From Phymatolithon calcareum (taxonomy: Eukaryota; Rhodophyta; Florideophyceae; Hapalidiales), in contig OZ345355.1 in assembly GCA_977006965.1 (NCBI GenBank), positions 3,410,001 through 3,474,000 on the forward strand: a DNA stretch of 64,000 nt, written 5' to 3'. The notes under the pieces were generated by a model. It searched no databases and was not told the origin of the DNA. It saw nothing but the letters and a program-made list of their open reading frames with translations. The translations under genes were made by a program, and so were the position numbers. This document shows, piece by piece, positions 1 through 9,981 of this stretch; within the stretch, counting starts at the first letter, position 1; every line of letters begins with the position of its first letter.

Positions 1-118
1 CATCGTCTCCAGCGGCTTTTCCTTTTCGGGCACCATGAATGGCCGCTACAATTTCATCCTCCAGTTCTGAGGTGACGTCAAAAGCCCGTTTCTCCATCTC
101 ATAGTCTTCGAATGTGAA
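1..118 (-). pseudogene. LINE pre-RT fragment, runs off the left edge
   Basis: Read on the minus strand this stretch is open and ends in a segment of the form AAIHGARKGKAAGDD. This matches the region just before the reverse transcriptase of non-LTR retrotransposons, where a KGKAxGxD motif is typical. The frame continues past position 1, so the rest of this copy is outside the window. It abuts the poly(T) (minus-strand poly(A)) end of the next LINE at about 119-129, so that copy probably landed in this one. No matching target-site duplication was found at the far end. Confidence 0.5.
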
Positions 119-860
119 TTTTTTTTTGAATTTGGAATTTATTAAACGCCCTCAGTAACACTCATGAGACTGCAAGGGAGATGCGTTTCAGCAGCTACGT
201 TGTCGCTTCGATCATATATTCAAATACTTGTAACCCGGGTTAACGTCGTAGCCCTAGCTGCAAAAACCCTCTCCCGTAAAAGGGCGGAGGGAAAAGCTTG
301 GCGTCCACTGATCAGATTTCCTCAATTGGCGCCTTGTCTATTCCATGTCGTCGTAAAGGACAATAGTGAAGAAGAGTAGCTTGTCTAGAGCTTTTTCAGT
401 GATATGAATCTCCTCTTTGGTCAGTTGATATATTCCGAGGTATTCTTCCAGGTTGCTCATGAGGATTGGAACAGTATCACCGAACTTGTCTGTCAGAAGT
501 GATGTGCTCATTGGGGGAAACCGACCGAATGCCCACTTTTCCGCTAATTGGCGGTGTCGTGTTTTCGGGAGTCTGATAATCGCCGGGGTGGACCCGGGCA
601 GATCGTAGGGAATTTTTCTCTTTCTGTTGGACTCCGAGACGTCTCCTTCGTCTTTGAAGAGCAAGGTCCTCAACGATTTTGCTGAAACTCCCTGTTTGAG
701 GAAAGTCAGTGCTGTCTCGAATAGATCGTACAGTAGCATTGCCGATATGTCTCGACTAACCCATTGTAGTTCACCCACATCTCTTTCCTCGATTGGGAGA
801 GAAAACACTACTGCTTCAATAAGATCCAAACTGGGTTCAGGAAGGGCTCTGGATGCCCGG
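119..860 (-). mobile_element. LINE-A, 5'-truncated 3' end (LINE-Y family)
   Basis: Minus-strand LINE remnant. An open frame from about 850 down to 338 encodes the C-terminal domain also found at the end of the LINE-Y ORF, including RKRKIPYD, an LPKxRHRxLAxKWAFGRFPP block and a final KALDKLLFF helix. The 3' UTR (338 down to about 130) aligns with that of LINE-Y, with the shared stretches tttttgcagctagggc and gtgttactgag, and ends in poly(A). A hairpin lies at 267-291. The RT domain is missing. The head-to-head junction with the plus-strand LINE-D near 860 is not exactly placed. Confidence 0.8.
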
Positions 861-2358
861 ATACCGTATTGCACACCATTGCGGCAATCAAAAGTGGTCA
901 CAGGGACCTTGCCGTTCTCGATCTATCGAAGTCTTTTGACACCATGCCAAGACATGTTCTATCTCGACTACTCAAGAAGAGGCTTCCGGCAACACTGGTC
1001 TCTTGGATTATGTACTTTCTCCAACCTGTCATGATCTGTACTCCTGCGGAAGACCGAAGCAACCGGTTTGTAATCAACAAAGAGGTCCCACAAGGATCGC
1101 CACTATCACCGGTGCTATATAATATCTTCATGGACGTTCTTGCTGAGAGCTCGTCAAGAATTCCGTTTCATTATTCAAAAAGCCCAGCCACGTTTCTCGC
1201 AGATGACGCCGTACTTCGCGCTTTTTCCCCACTAGAGCTTCAATTGCTCCTGCACATCGCCTCCGACTGGGCCGCCTCTACCGGGATGGTTTGGAATACT
1301 AATGTCGGGAAGAGTTGCGTCAAAACTCCCAATGGTGCAAACGAAAGATTAAAATTCGTTCCTGCAAGAAAAGAAATCGAGGATGTGTCTGAAACTGCAT
1401 ACTTGGGCATATCCATATCTTCGAACTGCGTAACAGAATCTTCTACGCTTTCCAGAATAGATCTGCACAGAATCGATTGATGGTTCTCTTAAACATCGGA
1501 CTCCACGGAAAAGAGTTCACACCGTCGACTTGCTTAAGACCATATAAGGCGCTCGTCCGGTCAATGACGGAGTGTCTTCTTTCGTTCGCAGACCTGACCA
1601 GTAAAATCCTTCGCGCGCAGGACGCTCTAAAGAGCAACCTTTTCTCAAGAATGTTCGGCACTTGGTGCAAGAATATGCAGGCCCGCTTTCGAGGAATATG
1701 CCGCCTGGAGTCCATTCAACTACGCCAAGCGCATTTGAGCTCCAAGTTCATAACAGAACAAAAGTTTCGAAGAAAACAGGCACTTGAGCTGCCCAAGGGG
1801 ACAACACGACTGGCAATACTGATCGAGACAAAGGATATGCTTCACAAAGCTCTTCTCAGTACCTCTGCAGAGGTATTTGCACGCAACCTGGACGCCACGA
1901 CAAATGTAAACACAAGAACGCAGAAGAACGCAAAAGAAGAATGGGATGCATGTCTCCCGCCTAAAGCCGATGGACGGGAGGGCCGTTGCCCTCCTCAGTC
2001 CATCAAGAACGAGATATCACCATTTTTCACCCTCAAAGAAGCGAAGCACAGGCTTCTTTGCAGGCACTGGTTATTTCACCGCTTCCCATACTCCTGGGAA
2101 GAGCAAGCAAGAAACGAAGATTCCGAACTAGATGAAGCTCTCAAGGATATTTCAAAGTTAATGCCCAAGCAAAGACTTTCCGATATTCAAAAAGAGATGC
2201 TGGAAATGGCAGTTGATACTGTCCAAAGAAAATGTCCGAAATCAACTACTTTAATGAGAACGTGAGCAAAGGATTGTAGCGCAACAAAAAAGCCTCTCTG
2301 GTGCAATGGTAATTGACAAAGGGAGCTTCAATTAAACAGAAATCCAATCCAATCCCTC
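860..2358 (+). mobile_element. LINE-D copy: RT plus C-terminal domain, frameshifted
   Basis: Non-LTR retrotransposon, 5'-truncated inside the RT. Frame 1 (about 866-1480) carries RT block LAVLDLSKSFDT, then EVPQGSPLSPVLYNIFMD and FLADDAV; the catalytic site reads LADD where FADD or YADD is usual. A frameshift near 1470 moves the reading to 1477-2265, which holds the thumb-like and C-terminal region with KHRLLCRHWLFHRFP, a diverged form of the C-terminal block of the other LINEs here. The 3' UTR (2266-2358) ends with an AATCC repeat tail. The same tail recurs at 26999-27470 and, inverted, at 38988-39145. Inactive because of the frameshift and truncation. Confidence 0.8.
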
Positions 2359-2663
2359 CAGTTGGGAGACATGGTACCTTCTCAATAAATCCATTTAATT
2401 ACGACAATCAATTCGTAATTAAGTGGATTCCAACGGATATACTAACTAGGAAGAGTTTCCTGGTGGCCACGAGACCATCCTGAGAAAGCCAACATGGACC
2501 CCTACTGAGGAGACCAACGTGGCCCGAGCCATTGATGAGATACTAAGTAATTCTGATGGAGGCAACTCTGAAATTTCGAGTGTAGTAGAGTGCTAAGAAA
2601 TGTGCCGGCTTTCCTCAAGTTGGGATACATGGTACCTTCTCAATAAATCCACTTAATTACGAT
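2359..2663 (+). mobile_element. LINE-E 3' fragments, partly inverted
   Basis: The terminal motif tctcaataaatccacttaat occurs at 2617-2663 and, with one change, at about 2363-2407. A third, inverted copy at 2409-2431 faces the second, forming an inverted repeat. Between them an open frame (about 2463-2597) ends in a stop and encodes a C-terminal helix with ARAIDEIL, like the ALDELL ending of the other LINE proteins here. Related pieces lie at 12638-12835 (minus), about 20970-21000 and 55490-55640. Only 3' ends of this family are seen. Confidence 0.55.
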
Positions 2664-2732
2664 AAACGTGGGGTATCGAGGGAAGCGGGGGCCTACGAAG
2701 AAAATCTAATCGAGAAACACTGTTGCTCTGTT

Positions 2733-3420
2733 GTGAGAATCACCGAAACACACTGCAAGATGGAAGCTAAAATCCGCACGAACTATCCGCAGATAGGCGC
2801 TCCTCGACCTTTCAACAATCCGTACAACAAGGCGCAATTGCGTGATTGTGGCGAAGCCTGTAGGATTTCGACTAATCTTCAAGAAGGCGGAGAAAAACTT
2901 CCAAATCTTTATTGCAAGAGTGGGAAAAATACTAATTTCGGTGCGTCATATCTCACCTTCAGCGTCCACTCGAGGAAATAAGGGAAATGAGGTACAGAGG
3001 TGCATGCATATGCTACAGCCATATTTCAGGGAACACTCTATTGCTATGCGGGACTGGAGCGCAAGGCATAAAACATGGGAAAGGAAAATGAACCAAAGGG
3101 GCACATTTCTGCTACAATGGTCAGAAAACAACGGATGGGTTCTCCATTACGGAAGACAGAGCACGTGCAGTGCGTACAACGGCGAAAGCAACATCGATTT
3201 CTTTCTCAGTAAGCGTCTGACGCCGGGACTGGTCACATCGCAGAACGGCCGCTGGGAGGATAACCTCCAGCATAGGCCTGTATTCCGACAACAGCACCAA
3301 GGCAAAGACGCAAAGAGGTTATATCGACGAAGACCAGATCCCACCTGGAGCTCGTGGAAAAAGTACGAACGGAATATCGCCACAGCATGCGTCTGAAAGC
3401 ATGTCAGTCTCCCAATGAGC
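2733..3420 (+). pseudogene. LINE-X apurinic-like endonuclease remnant
   Basis: Frame 2842-3396 carries the second half of a LINE endonuclease. A surface-strand motif (SVRHISPSAS) is followed by RDWSARHKTW, equivalent to the GDFNAxHxxW motif of exonuclease/endonuclease/phosphatase domains. Then come NQRG, a segment ending SNIDFFL (the S-x-ID strand) and QHRPV, equivalent to the usual DHRPV. Several catalytic-type residues are replaced (G to R, D to Q). Downstream the linker to the RT (3400-3860) has stops and frameshifts. This domain would nick target DNA in an active element; here it is decayed. Confidence 0.75.
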
Positions 3421-3859
3421 TGTATTCCATTTTGAATCTATCCTGTAAATCTTTATCCAGCCCTGGAGGAAAATCGGTGCACTGGAAGGAGCTCGAAAAA
3501 CGTTCTGGACTTCTGCCCTTAGAGAGATGACAAAACACCGAACAAAGCTGTTTTGAAGAGATCGGAAAACGAAGCGAGTTCGACATTCTAGCTCACAAGG
3601 AATTCAAGAAAAAATTTGCAAAGAGGTAATTGGCGCAAAAAAAGCGTCCTACAATCGATTCCTGGATGACCTGGACGAGCTCCCAGCAGAAGTAGCCCTT
3701 GAGAAGACATCCAAAATGGCAAGAGCCCTCTCCAGGCGTAAGACCGATAATGTCAAGCCAGGAAGTACGCTGAAACCTGCATTGTTAATTGCCTACCCTC
3801 TGCTGCTCCGAGGAAAGTTGGCTCGGAGATACTAAAGCGTTATCACCCCCTGAACGTTC

Positions 3860-4082
3860 CGAAGCGGCATAGAAGCAGCTCTCTGGGCTAGTCTAACTGG
3901 CAATGCACCTGGACTGGACAAGGTACAAACCGAAATGTTGCAAGGGGACCCAGTACTAAGCACAAGAGTACTATTCGTGATTTGGGAAGCTTTTGTTCGC
4001 TTGCAAACCACAACCTTGGCTTGGAGAACAGCTGAAATTGTGCCTATATACAAGGATAGAGATACAGCAATGCCGACGAGTT
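3860..4082 (+). pseudogene. LINE-X pre-RT segment up to the LINE-Y insertion
   Basis: The frame around 3935-4080 encodes a block with LQGDPVLSTRVLF and WRTAEIVPIYKD. This is the W-x-x-x-x-(I/V)-(V/I)-P-(I/L)-(Y/H)-K motif just before the RT fingers. It stops at MPTS, where LINE-Y begins. The next residues (YRPISLL) are found after LINE-Y at 5950. The junction is thus inside a recognisable protein motif, which supports the insertion boundaries. Confidence 0.75.
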
Positions 4083-5700
4083 GCTGTGGGCTGCATGCGG
4101 CAGGTGTGGAACTCTCCCCATGGCTTGGCTGAAAGCTCTGCTAGTCCCACTACACAAAAAAGGGGATCACGATGACCCAAAAAATTTCAGACCTATATCC
4201 CTACTGAGTCATGTCAGAAAAATCGTGGAGGCCGCAATTGATACCCTACTCCGTCAAAGGTACAAGAACCACAACATCCAATTAGGATTCCAGAAAGGGA
4301 AGAGTACAGAGCTAGCCATCCTTCGAGCACTGGAACTACAGAAGAGAGGGCAGAGATGTATCGCAGTATTGGATCTAAAAGCGGCGTATGACACAGTTCC
4401 AAGGAAACACCTGCAAGATCGAATGAGACTGTGTCTACCTCAGGAATTATGCGCGATGATCGAGGTTTTTTTGGTTGCTTCATGGGTATGCACAGTTGGG
4501 GATCCTCAGAAAAAGTGGTTCGTAATCGACAGGGGAGTACCGCAAGGGTCCCCGTTGAGTCCAAGCTTGTACAACTTGTTCATGGACGAGTTCGCCGAAA
4601 GAATTAGCCAAGTACCACGAGAAGTCGCCGACGTCGCAGGAGTACTGTTTGCGGACGATGTACTCCTCACGGCTAAATCGCCTGCTGGACTGCAAAGACT
4701 TTTAGGCATTGCGTCAAAATGGGGAAAAGACCGGCAAATGACTTGGAACACGAACGCCGGAAAAAGTGAGGTTCTGTTGTCAGCAGACACGAGACCAGTT
4801 AACTTCAAGCTGTCAGGCAAAACACTAACGAAAGTCAAAGAAGTGTCTTACCTCGGAATCTCACTGAGCAGTCAGGGGGTAACCGAGACAAGAATGCTCG
4901 AGCGCATCCGGAACGCCAAGATCGCTGTGTATCAGTTAAGACCCCTTGGTGTCTCCAGGCGCGGTATTAACGCGCTTAAAGCTATCAAGGTATACAAGGC
5001 ACTGATACAACCAAGATGGGAGTATGCCATGCATCTAACACCTTGGACGCCGAGAATCCAGACAGCTATTGAAGAGGTAGAGAGGACCTTTTTCTCTCAA
5101 GTCCTTGGACCAATCGCGAAAAACCGGTCTGCAAGACTTCGTCTTCTCTGTCGCATCCAAGCAGCTGAAGACAGGAGAATGGTTTTAGCGCTCAAAATGC
5201 TCGTGAGAGCCAAGACAAAAAAAGAGAGCCTACTGGCCGTCCCAAAGGATTGCAGAGACGTGGATGAATTGCAATGGGTGTGTCGGGACATGGCAGCAAT
5301 GCTAAGGCATGAGCAGTTCGAGGAAGCCTTGGAGTATCTTAAGCAAGGAATGTCGGCAGGATCCCTGAAAGCATCACTCTTCAATGATGAAGGGGAGTCT
5401 TTGGAATCAAGCAGAAAGAGAAAGATACCGTACGATATAGTCGGAGCAATTCCAGTGATTTTAAGGCTTCCGAAAGTACGTCATCGTCGATTGGCGGTGA
5501 AGTGGGCGTTTGGGAGATTTCCCCCACTGAGCACGACACTACTAGAAGACAAATTTGGCGAAATCATATCAAGGCTATTGCACACGGTTGAAACGTCTTT
5601 GGCGAGATACCAGCTGACCGGAGAAGAGACCAAGAAGACCGAAGAAGCACTGGAACAGCTACTCTTCTTTACCAGTGCCTTTTACGAGGACATGGAATAG
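4083..5700 (+). CDS. LINE-Y reverse transcriptase ORF, 5'-truncated
   Basis: This frame is open from the truncated element edge; the first in-frame ATG is at 4120. It encodes RT blocks in order: FRPISLL, an IQLGFQKGKST segment, AVLDLKAAYDTVP, GVPQGSPLSPSLYNLFMDEF (4534 on) and the catalytic FADD (4648-4659). A thumb region with YLGISLS and a conserved PRWEYAMHLTPWT follow. The C-terminal part holds RKRKIPYD, LPKVRHRRLAVKWAFGRFPP and a final ALEQLLFF helix; I know no function for this domain. No RNase H is present, and the endonuclease is lost by truncation. It would copy LINE RNA into DNA at a nicked target. The lack of stops suggests recent insertion. Confidence 0.88.
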
Positions 5701-5765
5701 AAAAACAAAGGATAAGAATTGCGAGCTCGAATCGCCGCTGAGCGCATAGAGGACTCTAAGCTTTT

Positions 5766-5786
5766 CCCACATCCGTCCGATGTGGG
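5766..5786 (+). other. 3'-UTR hairpin of LINE-Y
   Basis: An 8-bp stem cccacatc / gatgtggg with loop cgtcc lies about 65 bp after the stop codon and is followed at once by tttttgcagctaggg. Equivalent hairpins with different stem sequence occur at the same place in other LINE families of the window: 267-291, 6454-6480, 23949-23970, 24605-24623, 30842-30860 and 56468-56489. Its role is inferred to be recognition of the RNA 3' end by the RT; nothing in the sequence tests that. Confidence 0.7.
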
Positions 5787-5949
5787 TTTTTGCAGCTAGG
5801 GCCACGATATACAAGATTGCGGAAGAAGCATATATGAATGTTATACTATGCTACAAGGCTGTAGCAACTGAAACGCATCTCCCTTACAGTCTAAAGAGTG
5901 TTACTGAGAGCGTTTAATAAATACTACTAAAAAAAAATGCCGACGAGTT

Positions 5950-6267
5950 ACCGCCCAATCTCCCTCTTAGCCACATGAGGAACATAATCGAAATGGCCTT
6001 AGACAAGATGATCAGAAGGAAATACAAGTTCCATTTTCACAGCTTGGGTTGCAGAAACGAAAGGGCACTGAGTTGGCGCTTTTCCGTGCTGAAGCTCTCC
6101 GACAAACAGGCCACAGCTGCGTGGTAGTCTTAGACCTTAACGATGCCTACGACTCCGTACCAAAGAATAAGCTTGCCGAGCAAATAAGGAAGGTGCTGGA
6201 ACCAGAGATCGCCGAAATAGTTATTCCTTTTTGGGATCCCCTCATTCATACAAACGAGAGACGATGA
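5950..6267 (+). pseudogene. LINE-X RT fragment between LINE-Y and LINE-Z
   Basis: Continues LINE-X after LINE-Y. YRPISLL is followed by a decayed stretch, then RKGTELALFRAEALR and VVVLDLNDAYDSVPKNKL in the frame 6049-6267. It ends at the LINE-Z insertion point in a segment matching VIPFLDPSFIQTRDD of LINE-Z. Stop codons near 5975-6045 show that LINE-X is inactive. Confidence 0.75.
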
Positions 6268-6536
6268 AGAAGAAGAAGAAAGGTAGATTTTTATTTAAAA
6301 GTTACCAACGCATCTGCTGAGTCAGCAGATGCGTCAGCAGTGCTGACGCTCGGGGCAACTTTCCTAAGGGCAAGGGGTTTTGGCTAGATTCTGTCGTGAA
6401 GGGGTTTTCTTTTCTTGTTGGTGTAACACGACTCGGTGGACTACAAAAACCCACCTCTGGTCTCCTTCGGGACCTCGAGGGGGAAAGTTACTCCCCTGTC
6501 CTGTGACACGCTGTAATTTCAAGTTGCGGGTAGTCC

Positions 6537-7970
6537 TCACTTGTACACAGCCTGAAACATGGTTAGGAGCTCATCGAGTGCTCGCTTAGTCCAGGCGCTG
6601 TCTTCTTTGGAGAGTCTGTCCTTTGCAAGGCCATTTATCACGTCTTCGATGGCATCTTTGCCGGTGAGTTCGATAAGGGTAGAGGTGCTCATTGCAGGGA
6701 ACATTCCAAATGACCACTTGATGGCAAGTGTTCTATGTCTCCTTGACTTGAAGAGAAGGTGCGGCGGTAACGACATTTTCGCGTGCGGTATAGGTCGTTT
6801 TTTCGACTTTTCCGCATCCTCTGCAGCCTCCTGTATCTTGTTTCTTTGGTATTTCTTGATGTTTGTCGTAGCTATCGTTTCGTTTGCTGCTTCGCACAGG
6901 AAACCATTCACTTTCGCATGGACAATATCTCTCTCCGCTTCTTGACGTTCCTTGTTCGCGATCTCTGTTGTTGGACCAGATATCAGCGCGTCGGGTCTTC
7001 TTATCAATCTCTGCACAAATCGTCTTGCAAGAACGTCTCTTCTTCCCTTGGGTTGGAGTATTCGGCACATGGCCCTGCACCTGTCCAAGCTTCTTTTTCC
7101 TGGTTTCCCAAGGATTTGCTCGAAAAACATAGAATCAACCTTCCTGACTTCCGAGGCCACCTTCGCGGTCCAAGGTGAGAGGTGAAGAGCATATTCCCAT
7201 CTTGACTGCACAAGCGATTTGTACAGCCTAATCGCCCTCGCAGGATGGACACCATTAGTAAACACGCCCAGCCGTCGGAGATACCCAAGCACATTTTTGG
7301 ATTTCTTGATCCTGTCTGTCAGTTTGGTGTCTGAGACTCCCTGTTCCGTTAGTGTTACCCCGAAGTATTTTACCTCCCGGAGAGTCTTTAACCGCCGCCC
7401 TGAGAGCCGGAAGCTGTGACCTGCCGTATCCTTGGTCCAAAGGATTACGCTTTTCTTGGTGTTCCACACCATACCGTTTCTCTGTGCCCACTTCGAGGCT
7501 AAATCAAGGATAATTTGGATGCCTTCCACTGATTTTGCGGACAATTTCACGTCGTCTGCAAACATTTTTCAGGGCTCGTTTGTGATATTCTTCGGAATGG
7601 AGTCTAGCGCAACGGCAAACGTGTCCATGAAGATATTATACAGGCACGGACTGAGAGGGGACCCCTGAGGAACGCCTCTGTCAATGGTGTACCACACGGA
7701 ATCCTCGTCGTCTCTCGTCTGTATGAATGAGGGATCCAGAAATGGAATAACCATTTCGGCGATCTCTGGTTCCAGCACCTTCCTTATTCTCTCTGCAAGC
7801 TTATTCCTTGGTACGGAGTCGTAGGCAGCTTTAAGATCTAAGACTGCCTCGCAGCTGTGGCCTGATTGTCGGAGGGCTTCAGCATGGAGAAGCCCCAGCT
7901 CAGTGCCCTTTCGTTTCTGGAACCCCAGCTGTGATATATGGAACTTGTATTTCCTTCTGATCATCTTGTC
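6537..7970 (-). pseudogene. LINE-Z reverse transcriptase, one in-frame stop
   Basis: A single frame runs from about 7970 to 6537, broken only by TGA at 7569-7571. That codon lies three codons before FADD; the LINE-X sequence has TGC (Cys) there. Visible blocks are QLGFQKRKGTEL, AVLDLKAAYDSVP, DRGVPQGSPLSPCLYNIFMD, MFADDVKLSAKS, YFGVTLTEQGV and SRWEYALHLSPWT. The C-terminal block is LPPHLLFKSRRHRTLAIKW with FGMFP and a final ALDELL. The 5' part of the ORF is truncated. The single nonsense change suggests a fairly recent copy. Confidence 0.85.
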
Positions 7971-7973
7971 TAG

Positions 7974-9934
7974 TGTCTATGTGACGAACACTCTCAATTG
8001 AGGGTGGATTTAAAAGCTCGAAAAAGTTTATGAAAAAAATGCGGAACTGATTTTGAGCGCCAGATTCGGAAAGGCGACCTTTTGTTCTTGGTGGGGAGTT
8101 TCCCTTTTACTACCTTAAAACCCCGTCGTTCGCCGGTAGGAACGAAAATCTGCTGGTCACCCAGAAAAAACACATCTGCCATGCCTCGAGAAAAAGACCC
8201 ACGCTGAGTGGTCGGTGCAGCCGCACGCACCAAAGCAACATCAGTGACAAGTCCTGCACAGTGCTGCCGACTATACGGAGCGTTTTCTAGTTCAAAAAAG
8301 GTGAAAGGCACGGTTCAAGAGGTGCACGTTGATGAAATCAAGGGTCGCTCGAGCACGTCACTTCGCGTGCAGTGGGTCCTTGTTCAGAAACCAAGCGAAA
8401 AGACTAAGATTAAGACTATCAAGATTGTTAACGTCAAGCCAGGGAAGGCTGACAAAGGCGCTTGTTTCTCTCGAATGCCTGTATCGAGTTCCAGCAGGCA
8501 ATATTCTGTACCTCGAACGCCGGCTTACAGTAATCGCGGTCGAACATCTTCTTCGCGAAACGCTGAGTTTGCGTTCAGTATCAACCACACTCTAGACAGA
8601 AGGCAACGCAAATCTAATATACAAGCAACAGGAGCTCTAAACGCCCTCTTTTGAGTTCCCTCGCCTACACCCTGCATGGTTCTTGGGACCAATAATCGCA
8701 AGAGGAGCTTGATGTCATTGCGCCAGACCGTGAGCAGAGTATTTTTGCTCATGGAGTGCCATGCTTCGAGCGCCAAGTTCTATGTCCAATTGGGGCAAGC
8801 AATGCAGGTCAGTTCTGGAAAGTTCGCACTATAAACAGAGATGCTATATCCGAGAACGGTGGCATCGGGTTCCACACCCCGTACGATTCCTTCATGACGA
8901 TGTTTCGCCGAGTACACCTGCGAACAATTATTGCTTAGGCATCCGCTACGCTGAAACGAATAGGAAGAACAGAGTCTAAGATTTTCGGAATGCTCTTCCT
9001 CAGGAGTTGGACGCAAAGTGATTTATGGAAGTCTACCTTGGGGAACAAGTATATCCTCGCTCCGTCATTTTCAAACAGTGGCATGACCAGAGCCAGGTTC
9101 TTCGAGTACCTCCAGTGCGTCACATTCACCGTGCAACCAAGTGAAAAAGGCACTATGTCGTCCGTTGAGTACCGGTTGGCGCTCGTTCAGAATTTTATCG
9201 ATGCTATTAGTGATCACAAAAACCCACTGTGTCTCTATTAGACCTGGTTCTGCTTTGCCAAGTTCATATCTCTTTGGTATGTGAACGGAGGCCATGAATT
9301 GAAAATGGCCTCCTGCAGTACATCGCCATCCACCGTAAACCGGAGAAAGGTTGCGAGTTACAGAATTCAGACTAAGGAAGACGTAAGAGAATGCTGCATC
9401 TTGATCTGGGGACCTCGACAGAGGGCGAGAAGCAAAACGCTTTAGAAGGTGAAACTGCCCATAGCGCAGTTGTACTGCGCCGTTTTGTGGCCCCATACTC
9501 TGGTACAAGGCGCCTTGTCCTCCGGGATTCACTCTGCCTCGATCAATAATCATCGATGTTCAGTACTCCAAAAGGTATATATGCTCCAAGGACGGTGTTG
9601 AAACCCACTTAACTCCTCCGAAAATGGAAAAGTAAGCCACAGGTGGCATGATGACTACTTTAGCTGTTCAAAACAACTGCAGAGTCTGACAAGTCAAGGA
9701 ATTAACCCTCGTATTCTCATCAAGTAGTAGACTTGTTGGCGCCGCAATCAACATATATGGCATTTCAGTAGGTAGAAACTGTTTTGCTAAGCATGCTGAA
9801 CACATCCATGAGCTTGATGCGTTTGATGAGCCTAATAATGAGTAGCTTTCGTTGGCAAAAAACAATTGATTCTCATTCCCTCAATTGAGGGAAAAGTGCC
9901 CCTCAATTGAGGGAAATTTCCCGTCACATAGACA
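7974..9934 (+). mobile_element. piggyBac-like DNA transposon inserted in LINE-Z
   Basis: 1961-bp element with 13-bp perfect terminal inverted repeats, TGTCTATGTGACG at 7974-7986 and its complement at 9922-9934, flanked by CTAG at 7970-7973 and 9935-9938. The palindrome CTCAATTGAG recurs just inside both ends: near 7990 on the left, and near 9880 and 9903 on the right. The aligned LINE-X sequence without the insert shows that only CTAG was duplicated. Known piggyBac elements use TTAA, so a CTAG target is unusual. The coding content is a broken piggyBac-type transposase. Confidence 0.8.
8200..9370 (+). pseudogene. piggyBac-type transposase, broken
   Basis: The plus strand reads as a decayed DDE_Tnp_1_7 (piggyBac) protein in several frames. 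A basic N-terminal region (8208-8654) is followed by PYDSFMTMF (about 8880), typical of the N-terminal part of the transposase domain. Then NKYILAPSF, MTRARFFEYLQCVTF and a QPSEKGTMSSVEYRLALVQ segment (8990-9241) match the helical region before the catalytic core. Further on, GGHELKM and, in another frame, LQYIAIHRKPEKGCELQNSD (about 9312-9370) match the core strand region. Stops and frameshifts make it inactive. The assignment rests on recalled family patterns, not on a search. Confidence 0.7.
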
Positions 9935-9981
9935 CTAGTACCATTTCGATTATCTTCCTCATGTGGCACGAGAGACGATGA

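Larger units (their letters stand above)
4083..5935 (+). mobile_element. LINE-Y: 5'-truncated LINE inserted in LINE-X
   Basis: The element runs from the middle of the pre-RT region to a poly(A) tail at about 5929-5937, and is flanked by the 14-bp duplication aatgccgacgagtt. The 3' UTR (5701-5928) carries a hairpin at 5766-5786, then tttttgcagctaggg, and ends in gcgtttaataaatac. The ORF is still open, so this is one of the younger copies. The structure is that expected of target-primed reverse transcription: 5' truncation, tail and duplicated target. Confidence 0.92.
6268..9967 (-). mobile_element. LINE-Z: minus-strand family B LINE inserted in LINE-X
   Basis: The element starts on the minus strand at about 9967, 5'-truncated within the RT fingers, and ends in a (CTT)n tail at 6268-6280. 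The flanking TSD is acgagagacgatga (6254-6267 and 9968-9981). The 3' UTR (6281-6536) contains a hairpin at 6454-6480 followed by gtgggtttttgtag. A piggyBac-like element at 7974-9934 separates the first 29 bp from the rest. LINE-Z and LINE-X are the same family, since their RT and C-terminal blocks align closely, so one family member has landed in another. Confidence 0.9.

Noticed and set aside
2842-3396. Reading the 184-aa frame as a host gene
   Set aside because: It carries LINE endonuclease motifs (RDWSARHKTW, SNIDFFL, QHRPV) and leads directly into LINE pre-RT sequence.
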